Shown piece after piece: positions 56,191 to 64,000 of a DNA stretch of 64,000 bases. The stretch lies in the NCBI GenBank assembly GCA_021234155.1, contig JAJEKV010000083.1, forward strand, positions 1,453,932 through 1,517,931, given 5' to 3'. The DNA comes from Isoetes taiwanensis. Taxonomy: Eukaryota > Streptophyta > Lycopodiopsida > Isoetales > Isoetaceae. The notes under the pieces are model-generated. The model had not been told where the DNA came from, made no database searches, and saw nothing but the letters and a program-made list of their open reading frames with translations. The number at the start of each line of letters is the position of its first letter. The stretch's first letter is position 1. The position numbers were made by a program, and so were the translations under genes.

Positions 56191-57699
56191 GTTACAAACC
56201 AAGATCTTAGTACTAAAAATTTCAAATTATATTCACGTTAAACCACCAAAGTACACAAAACAAGTCACTGCACGAGGTTATATACATGAAACCACGTATA
56301 CAAATAACAAGATATGATACAAGATAATTATTTATGCACATAACCCGCCAGCTATCAAACAACTTGCACATGGCTCCACGTGTTAGTACATGCATTAAAT
56401 AGAGTAAGCATAAAGCAAGGGCTGACTGACGACAAGAACATACATATGGAATGCACCATGCACACCATAGCATCTGCCACGCAGATGCACCCCACCACAT
56501 CTAGAGATTACATCGTCTAGAAGCCTCGTGCCGATGGATCCAATGTGAGAGAAAAACTACAAGCAACATATGAATCTTGGTTGCTAAACTGTTGGTCATG
56601 TCCACCACCGCCACTTCAACACACTAACATCCATAGCTCCTATTTAGATAAGCCATGCTCATCTAATCATATGCCTGCATAAAATCTCTAAGACAAACAT
56701 CCCCAATGTTTGTCGGCTCCACATTAACATATGTAGAATCAAGTATCTTAATGCTACCACTCTAGAACACCATGTAATACTAACCTATTGACAAGTATCT
56801 AGTATCGTCCCATACCAAACACCTCTCTCATTAGTGTATCCATTGCCCAAACGGTGATCATGAAACACCATAAGCAGCAGGATGTTGCGGTCCAAAATTC
56901 GTGCACTGTCTGTCCCCAAGAACTGGGTGGAGCAGGATCCGATACCACACTTCCAGTTGATTACGATATCTGTTCCTGAGGACTGGCCAAATCAGAATAA
57001 CGAGATTCCTAAGTCGTCTCAATCGGTTCAAAAACCACACATATGCAGTGTGAGCAAACCTCTTTGGATTTCGTCTCCTCATAGAAGATCGCCTCTGCCA
57101 TTGCCAAGAACATAACTATCTATTCTATGTCTTACCAAATTTGTGCAAGCTTCACCCATAGAGATCTTTGCAAGATCGAGACTCCATTGCAAACCAATCC
57201 GCCTCAGAACTCTGATCTTTCCTCTGGCTTAGTTCCACCTGCGCCTCCTTTCCATTCAGCCATCCGGCCTCTCTCTCTCTCTCTTTCTGACCTGTGTCGA
57301 CCAACGCCTTCTTAAAGGCTTCTGCCGACGTAGTAAAGCCACATGGTATTGAATTTCAGCAGGTCAACCTACCAGAGGAGGATCCGGCAGCTTGATATCA
57401 AAGGTATTAAGGTATTTTCCAACCATTTAACCATTTGCCCCTTTCCTTACAATATTTTCATAATGTATCAAGACAAACCATGCAACCATGGTTATTAATT
57501 AAACATCCAATTACACCCAAGTCTTAATTGCTACAGTGCACTATGCAATTAGACTAGGCTACATGCGACCACAATAACATCAATGCCCATGCACCGAATT
57601 ATATTACGCTAGAACAGACATGCATGTCAAATATATGCACAATTAGTCTGATAATATTTAGGCATAACATCACTTCTCCCTCTGGGTTTCCTCTCCTCA
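56191..57699. other. No supported gene
   Basis: AT-rich with a short CT run at 57271-57290. Short overlapping frames near 56858-57115 on both strands lack recognisable features. Confidence 0.45.
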
Positions 57700-58290
57700 A
57701 GAATTAGCTCCAGGCCATTGAGCCAACACATCCGAATATTGAGTCATGAAACGACGACTCCGACGTCGCCTCTGGCAGGTCCATACCATTCAGGAATCCA
57801 ATATTCTTTCAAGGGTAGGAATTTTATTCAACTCTACCATATGTTTCTCAGAAGTCACATCATTTGCAGGTTTTTCAAGAGCTGGTCGCAACTGGCTCAC
57901 ATGAAAAACTGGACGAATGTTCACATTTGGTGGCAAACGCAATCTGAAGACAACATCATAGTACCTTTTTAGGATTTTATAAGGGCCGATGTATCTTGGG
58001 GAGAGCTTTGGTTTCTTTCCTGCTAGCAATGGTAATATTGCCTTCCTTTAAGTTTTGAAGGATAGACCATATGAAGTACACCACATGACCTTCATGTAGC
58101 TCGATTGGGGCTCTAGACAAAATTGGCACGTGCCTTGCCATTCCTGGGCCTGTCCCGTATGCAATTGACACAACCCCAGTGCCACATTCCTGTCTTCAAG
58201 CATGTTTATTGCCGCATCAGTTTTCAACCCATCAAAGCCAAGCGATATAAGTCCTCTGGGATTTCTTCCACATAGCCACAAACGTACTGG
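57700..58290 (-). pseudogene. Ty3/gypsy integrase C-terminus with chromodomain-like tail
   Basis: From 58290 downward the minus strand reads GRNPRGLISLGFDGLKTDAA and MLEDRNVALG. After a frameshift comes SRAPIELHEGHVVYF, and after another [18 protein letters not shown] and '[15 protein letters not shown]'. These are the classic integrase-end blocks of plant gypsy elements. ERILDS then ends at a TGA, beyond which the frame continues MVWTCQRRRRSRRFMTQYSD, resembling a chromodomain that guides insertion to heterochromatin. At least two frameshifts and one stop; protease, RT and LTRs are not seen here. Confidence 0.75.
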
Positions 58291-59188
58291 CTGTTGCTTA
58301 TGAAGCTCACCAGTTCTTTTCAATTGAGATTCATCAGGACTAGGGAAGAGGTTCTGGACAGGGAGGTCTAGGATTTTATAAGAACATTCTCCTTTCTCCA
58401 GAGCGGGAGAAGGAGAATTAGGTGAGGTTTCTCTCCCCAATGTTGGCTTCCTGATAGTAATTCCCCTATTCCGGACTTTAACACTCCCAGAAGGGTCATC
58501 TGATTTCCTGATCCAAGTCATCTTCCCTTTTTTCTGGGCCAGCAGTGCTTGCTCAGCTTTTTCTCGTTCTTCTCTAATTCTCTGCTTGCTGGCTTTTCTC
58601 TTCACACTGCCATTCACATTTTGATTCCTAGATACAGGTGAAGGTTTTAATATGGGGTGATCCACTGATTAGGAGGCTCCAAATTCACTTTTCTATCCAC
58701 ATAACCTTTGCAAACCCCCCTGTCGTATAATCGGATACCACATGTGCGACAGGGGGTGGGAATTCCTCTCCACTTCAAAGGGAGGCATTTTTGTAGACCA
58801 AAATAGTCACAATACTCAATTCTCTCAGGAATCGGTTTAAGAAGGTCCAATTGAACCCAAACCGCGGGGGCTGGTCCGGCATGGTCTCCATACCAATAAA
58901 ATCTCCCAGCTCCTGAAACAAATTCTTCAGAATTTCCTCACTCCAGTAAATTGGGCTAAGGCCTTGAACCGAAGTCCATGCAGGATGAAAAAGTTGCTTA
59001 ATGTCACGGGGATCAAAGGCCGGATACCATATTTGAAAGAAAATTTGGGTATTAGCTCTCTGCTGTTTGAGCAGCATTTTGGCAGAGATCTCATTTCCAT
59101 ACTCCACAATGAAGAAGGGGAAATCAAGCCAGTAAATTTTTGAGATTGAAATATTATCAATTAATTTCTCGAGCTCAGCTCTTATCAT
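58291..59188 (-). pseudogene. L1 ORF1 (DUF4283-like with zinc knuckle) relic
   Basis: The minus strand from the ATG at 59188 reads WLDFPFFIVEYG, then SEEILKNLFQELGDFIGMET, the pattern of the DUF4283 RNA-binding domain in plant L1 ORF1. After a frameshift (58850-58650) comes LLKPIPERIEY and WRGIPTPCRTCGIRLYDRGV followed by C. That is a C-x2-C-x4-Y-x4-C knuckle in which the usual histidine is tyrosine. A second shift leads to a basic linker (KRKASKQRIREEREKAEQAL). Around 58290 the frame runs straight into gypsy integrase sequence, so the two elements are fused. Confidence 0.65.
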
Positions 59189-59326
59189 TGGGAGTAAAAT
59201 AACTAACCTAAATAAGTTAAGGTAATAACATTAACCTTCACTTTGGCAATTACAACACTCACCCATAATGTCATAACCTGTAACTTCTTTTAGCTTCTAT
59301 ATAGCTTCTGTTTTACTATTACAGCT

Positions 59327-59378
59327 GTGACGTTCCACGTATTTATACGGTATACGTATAAAAACACTGACACGTCAC
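59327..59378. repeat. Short inverted repeat in AT-rich block
   Basis: GTGACGT (59327) and ACGTCAC (59372) bracket an imperfect 52-base hairpin around ATACGGTATACGTAT. Downstream (59440-59555) are several TTAATTAA-type palindromes. The TGTGACG start is reminiscent of an LTR end, but no partner LTR was found. Confidence 0.4.
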
Positions 59379-61972
59379 GCAGTAAGGATACGCCACCATG
59401 GGGTATTTTAACCTAGGGGGTTGACCTAAAAGGGATTAATTTAGCTATGCTAAATTAATAAAGGGTTAATTAAAGGTTCAATACCTATAATTAAGGAATA
59501 ATTATTTAATTAACTTAATTAAGCCAATTAAGTTAATCTAATTAATTAATTAAGAGGAGGACACCTGGCTGAACTCGATTGGCCAGTAGAAGACTGCTAA
59601 TTTGGGACAACAAATTGGATCCCTGTCCCAATTTGCCCCAAATCGATCCCAAGGAAAGGAGCTGCTGGGCGCCCAGATTGCTTGAAGATGGAGATGCCAC
59701 ATGACAATGGATCTAGCAGGAATTCGGGTTAGTGGATAGATTAGCTCGACATTTCTAGGGCCAGTGCCTCTATCAGTCCTCTCCTCAAGACCAAGAAAGC
59801 CAGGTACCTTGCGGAGCACCAGCAACGGATGTTTGGTCTACTAGACCGCCACCCTAGGGCCTTCGGAGAAAGGTCTTGAGTAAGCCCCACAAGCACCACA
59901 GGAAATATTACCCCTAACAATGGGTGAGATACTTTGCGGCACTTGTATGACCCAATGGGAAGCCGGGTAACAAGACCTCCATGACAGGCCTAGCAATCAA
60001 GGGGATGTCATAATGGGCACATAACGCCTCGCTAACGGAAGGCGGCAGATTTGGATGGTATGCAGGTGAGCTTCTCAAGTGGGCGGGCTCCCAATGGTGC
60101 CGGTTCTCGCAGAACTCTTCAACAGGGCATTGCAAGAAGGCTTCCCCGCCCGGACTACCAAGTAGAGTTGTGCCCATATAAAAAGCGGGGGGACCCCCAC
60201 AGCCCAACCAACTATCGTTACCATTATGGTGGGTTAAATCTTTGCCAAGTTGCTTGCCGGGATTCTTGAGCAAAATGACACTTTGGGCGAGAGGATGGAC
60301 AAGTGCGGGCTCTCATGCAGGCAGGCTTCCGCCCCCGGCATTCTACTATTGACCATATCTTCACTCTGCGAACACTCATAGAGGATAGCCGGAATCAACG
60401 CCCGACCCACATCTTCATTGCTTTGTGGATTTCGCAAAGGCTTTTGACACGCGTGCCTGGGATAAGTTGTGGGACGGTGCAGAGACATTTAGGGGACCCC
60501 TGGAAACTTGCGTAATGCTATATCTGATTCTATACGAGGCTTGCTCCGGTCGTCTCACACCGTCGGGGAGCCGTTGTTAGTAGCATTGGGGGTGCGCCAG
60601 GCTGCCCTCTATCCCTGACGCTCTTCGGCTTGTACATTGACCAGCTAGAAGAATGGCTAGGCCGAGCACCTGAGGCGCTTCGGTTGATGCACCACATAAT
60701 CCGGCAACTCATATATGCTGATGATGTTGACCTGCTCGCATATACCCCAGAGGACATGCAACGCCACCTGGATGCTTTGGACACTTTCTGCCAATTCACT
60801 GGCATGAGAGTTAACTTGGCCAAGACGAGGGTGCTTCTTTGGTCCCATCATCCGGGCACCCACACCTTCCCTCATTCACTTACGGGGCCGGGTAGTGGAG
60901 GTGGCTCAGTCTTATAAGTATTTGGGCATTGACTTTTCTACTACCACACACGGGATGCATCCATCCCGATTACGGGTCCTTGCGGCGGGAAAAGCCACAG
61001 TATGCAATTCAAAACAACAGTCACAAAGGCGTAGTCAGATGCATGGGGTCACCAGGCACACTTGTTCAGGGCCTTGGTTGAACCGGTCCTCCTCTATGGG
61101 GCAGAAGTGTGGGGGCGAGTGATATCCCTCACCACTTGGAACGATCTAGAGCAGGTACAGAAGGCCTTCTTGGCCCGGGACGGGGAGTGAAATCCACGGT
61201 CCCATATCGGATCTTGCTCCAGGAGGCGGGCTTCCTTCCATTCTGAGAGGGCTGCGTTGGAACGTCACATTATTTACTTCCGGAAGGTGGTGGCTATGGA
61301 TGAAGCCCGGCTGCCCAACCTTGCTTTGGCGATGGCGATGGGCCCACATAACGACTCAAAGCCCTTTGGAAAGACAAGCATGCCCGGTGGTTCTCGCGAT
61401 GGAATGTGCGAGGCACACGATGTGGGCGAGTGCATACACCGAAGGAACGCAACGCCACGCCTTGAAGCGATTTTCTTGGATGCTTGCTTCATGGCCAAGC
61501 TTTGGGATCGCAGAGGCCCCGGTCACATGTCAAGGTGGCAAATTATCGACAGGCGGTTAATCCCATGCTCACGAGGGGCCCACACCACTACTGCGCCCCA
61601 TCTACCCATGAAAAAGCGAGGTCATTGCTTCTATTCGCCTGAGGTGCACACCACCTCCGCATTGAGACATGGAGATGGATTCGGGAGCAGCGTGAGGGCG
61701 AGTCTGTCCGAAGTCTTTGTCAGCGCCATTGAGGATGAAAGTCACGCCCTTTAGGCCTGTCCGTGCGAGCATATCGGGGCTCGGTATGCTCGGGATTAGT
61801 TGTGCCCCATCAGGCCCTACATGAGCTACTGAGCACGGCCTCTGTAGGCTTGTTGGGATCGTACCTCCAGGAGGTAATGGATCTGTGGACTTCGGTTATG
61901 CCCTCTTGTCCGGAGCATAACCTCAATTTGTACTTGTGATTATGTATATAATCGCGTGCGATGTCGGCATCC

Positions 61973-62035
61973 TTATTGCTACTAAGGTTTTTCCTAAAAC
62001 CCTTCGGGGAGGGGGTTTTAATCCTGGTAGTAATA
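61973..62035 (+). ncRNA. ENE-like element, LINE-X copy D
   Basis: The outer stem TTATTGCTAC/GTAGTAATA differs from copies A and C by paired changes (TACTG/CAGTA becomes TGCTAC/GTAGTA with one wobble), so pairing is maintained. GG-TTTTT-CC (U tract 61988-61992) faces GGG-TTTT-AA-TCC (62016-62019). The apical CCCTTCGGGG hairpin is kept. Confidence 0.6.
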
Positions 62036-62069
62036 CTTTCTTTGCTCTCTCTTTGTACTTGGGTCCCAT

Positions 62070-62131
62070 AGGCTAGTTGGTCTCCGTGGACGATAAAATC
62101 ATATTCTATTCTATTCTATTCTATTCTATTT
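62070..62131 (+). repeat. LINE-X terminal hairpin, A-tract and (TATTC)n tail, copy D
   Basis: AGGCT-AGTT-GGTCT (62070-62083), then CCGTGGACG, ATAAAA and TATTC units from 62102. Confidence 0.75.
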
Positions 62132-63002
62132 TGCTTGTCTTTGATTATGATTAACCCTTGTTTGATAGTTAGAACTGTTCTCAACTATGGATTATGCTCT
62201 GTGATGGATGGATGGATGTATCTTTATTAGTATCGATGTTAGTTCTTCCAGAAAGCAGGGATTAAGGGGGGTAGAGACCTATGTGACCTATGTTCATTAG
62301 TATGCTCCTAGAAGCTCCCCTAGTACCCAGTAGTGCGGCCTGTGCACAAGATCCCACCGAGCTGTGGAACCTATGGCATGATTGAAGCACCACACAGTTG
62401 ATCCTCATCGGAGTCAGAGCCGGGGTAGAACCTTGGGTTTGGGGAGTTTTCCTTAGGACTAGATGCATCTTCTTTGCCTTTAGTACTTGGATGGATGTGC
62501 CACCCTTCGTGGTGGTTATTTATGTATGATTTATGCTGTATGCTAACGTGTATTCACACTTCCGTGACTTAGGAGTCCCATTGAAGGCGTGGGCCGAATG
62601 ACACCTCCGTGTCCTTCACCCGGGCATCTTTCTATGGATGGTCCGAGTTAGATGGAGGGCCCTGCTCATGGTGAGTTGGTTGCCATGGGAGGGAAAAGTC
62701 CCTGTATGTATACGTCCGGAGCGCCGTATATGTTCAGGGAGCATCACAACAGCTCTGCTGCAATACTGTCTTAGTAAGTTTAATTCTCCCCCATCTTTTC
62801 TATCATATCAAAGTCACACCTAACTTTAATTTTGATTCATGAAATATGTTTCCCTGAAGGCCTTCGTAATAAATCTGCAAGTTGAAGATCAGTACACTCT
62901 AAAGATATAATTTTCTTTTCTACAATATTTCTAATGAAATGCATTTGCAACTCCACATACTTAGTCCTTTTATATAGTACAGAATTCCTTGTAAGTTGCT
63001 AC
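62132..63002. other. No supported gene
   Basis: Nothing recognised on either strand apart from a short GATG repeat near 62205-62217. Confidence 0.5.
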
Positions 63003-63499
63003 TCATTTTATCACAATTAGAACTGCAGCATTCTCTTGCTTTTTTCCCAGCTCATTTAATAATCTTCTCAACCATATAGTTTTTTTAATTGCAAGAGCAG
63101 TAGCTGCATATAATGCCTCAGTAGTTGACAATGCTATGGTACTTTGTTCTTTCAAACTTTTCCATGGTATAACAAATGCTTCTAGCAACATAGTATATCC
63201 TGATGTTGATTGCTTTATATCAATATTTCCTTCCTAATCAGAGTATCTAATATCCCTTCAAATATAAATTCTTAGAATTGTAGATTAAACCATGATATGA
63301 TGTGCAGTTCCCTTTAAACACCTAATGACACGTGAGGCTACTAGCCAGTGACCTTTTCTAGGGTTGTCACAAAACCTATGTAACATATTTGTTGCATAAG
63401 TAATATCAGGACTAGAAGATTTGCCAAATAGATTAGACAACCAATGAATTGCCTATAAGGTACTTTTCTTATTTGTTGTATTTCTACTTCTGTTTTAGG

Positions 63500-63556
63500 G
63501 AACATAGACCGATTGGTCTCCGTGGACGATAAAAGTACCTTCCTTCCTTCCTTCCT
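63500..63556 (+). mobile_element. Minimal LINE-X-type 3' end inserted in copia, (CTTC)n tail
   Basis: AGACC-GATT-GGTCT (63506-63519) is a perfect 5-bp hairpin. It is followed by CCGTGGACGATAAAA and CTTC repeats to 63556. The flanking copia frame is interrupted only by this insert. Confidence 0.7.
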
Positions 63557-63713
63557 TACAAATCTATTGTCCAAGTATAATAGATGTCTTAGCAATTTTG
63601 CAATCCACCATATTAATTTTTCTAAGAAGTTTTTAAGTTCATTACTGCTCTTTTAATTTCCATGGATTATTTTCTTATTTTTCAAATCCAGGAACTTGGG
63701 TCATATAGATTTC

Positions 63714-63766
63714 TTAGCCCGATTGGGCTCCGTGGACGTTAAAAGTCTCTTCCTTCCTTCCTTCCT
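63714..63766 (+). mobile_element. Second minimal LINE-X-type 3' end inserted in copia
   Basis: AGCCC-GATT-GGGCT (63716-63729), a perfect 5-bp hairpin, then CCGTGGACGTTAAAA and CTTC repeats. It separates the copia codons for NVSLK from EIYMTQ. The expected uninterrupted target on the plus strand would contain TTCTTCC, so the CTTC tail may have been templated by the target itself. Confidence 0.7.
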
Positions 63767-64000
63767 TTAAACTAACATTTAAAAAAGTGTAACACACCTC
63801 GGGGGTTCTTGGGTAAGAAATTAACATAAGTATTGACCTTAGGATAGAATGGTATATTAAACCATAGGATAGAATTGTAGATGTCAATTTCATAGGTAGC
63901 GAGTGGTATAGCAAAGCAATAGGTTCTTTCTCCAAAGATATGGAAGATATTTGAGTAGAAAATATCATAAGATATTGATCCTAGAATAGAGAAGATATGC

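Larger units (their letters stand above)
59755..62131 (+). mobile_element. LINE-X copy D, 5' truncated
   Basis: Aligns in order with copy A from the pre-RT region onward: a QRMFGL-equivalent near 59830, HSTIDHIF near 60345, VDFAKAFDT near 60427, and IYADDVDLLAYTPEDMQRHL with YADD at 60714-60725. Next come TGMRVNLAKT, YKYLGIDFSTTTH near 60910, LLYGAEVWG near 61090 and RHIIYFRKVVAMDEARLPNL near 61263. The C-terminal domain with a damaged CCHC near 61720 and the 3' UTR follow. Frameshifts are numerous. It ends with an ENE-like element, hairpin, four A residues and (TATTC)n. Confidence 0.8.
63003..63968 (-). pseudogene. Ty1/copia reverse transcriptase-RNase H relic
   Basis: The minus strand from the window edge reads 'TFLNVSL', (insertion), then EIYMTQVPGFE, the start of the copia RT palm. 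After a deletion come KINMVDCKIAKT, KVPYRQFIGCLIYL, and VASRVIRCLKGT near 63330. The end is SGYTMLLEAFVIPWKSLKEQ and STIALSTTEALYAATALAIK, ending KTIWLRRLLNELG (63191-63003), the RNase H block. Two 55-70 bp insertions (63500-63556 and 63714-63766) and several frameshifts break it. The YVDD region is deleted. The element continues beyond the right edge of the window. Confidence 0.8.

Noticed and set aside
1-64000. CRISPR arrays, bacterial operons, rRNA genes or plasmid/phage features
   Set aside because: No regularly spaced palindromic repeats with unique spacers and no prokaryotic gene organisation. Repeats found are eukaryotic transposon parts, microsatellites or local duplications.

Overview
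The window looks like a transposon-rich intergenic region of a land plant nuclear genome. Supporting signs are plant-type leucine-rich-repeat and PPR (PLS-class) relics, an L1-type LINE with a DUF4283-like ORF1, Ty1/copia and Ty3/gypsy (chromovirus-like) debris, initiator-tRNA-Met primer binding sites in a miniature LTR element, and a CACTA-type terminus. A fern or other seed-free vascular plant is a reasonable guess from the PPR style and LINE types, but this is inference only. No operons, CRISPR arrays or rRNA genes are visible. Only one open reading frame looks like a possibly functional host gene: an intronless E2 ubiquitin-conjugating enzyme on the minus strand at 42028-42711.

Layout. 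1-1250: broken LRR receptor-like gene. 1749-4500: decayed copia element with recognisable LTRs. 4848-14655: a possible 9.8 kb CACTA element carrying exon-like fragments at 10.7-12.0 kb. 15.3-16.3 kb: GC-richer block with a diverged direct repeat and an isolated triple-helix-type RNA element. 17-22.9 kb: little recognisable content. 22972-23330 and 27279-28206: miniature LTR retrotransposons (TRIM-like), the second a tandem LTR-internal-LTR-internal-LTR array with a hAT-like MITE nested in its third LTR. 25.3-26.6 kb: PPR pseudogene. 28.4-28.9 kb: CT microsatellite. 29.2-34.3 kb: near-complete but dead LINE of one GC-rich family (here 'LINE-X'). Other LINE-X copies lie at 34.85-37.26 (minus strand), 53.64-53.93, 55.44-56.19 and 59.76-62.13 kb. 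44-47.5 kb: cluster of local tandem duplications and a TIR element. 47.75-49.44 kb: 1.7 kb nearly pure pyrimidine tract. 49.74-52.79 kb: L1 element with a poly(A) tail, interrupted by a 251-bp MITE. 57.7-59.2 kb: gypsy integrase tail fused to an L1 ORF1. 63.0-64.0 kb: copia reverse transcriptase/RNase H carrying two tiny insertions.

The most interesting system is the 3' end of LINE-X. Four copies share a 3' untranslated structure in which two U-rich tracts face each other across an internal loop, clamped by GG/CC stems and a longer outer stem whose sequence changes in a compensatory way. This is the architecture of an ENE (element for nuclear expression), which binds an A-rich tract as a triple helix. 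It is followed by a covarying 4-5 bp hairpin, a short A-tract, and a microsatellite tail instead of poly(A): (TATTC)n or (CTTC)n. The terminal hairpin + A-tract + microsatellite module also occurs alone at three sites, two of them inserted into the copia coding sequence. An unlinked ENE-like structure sits at 16215-16282.
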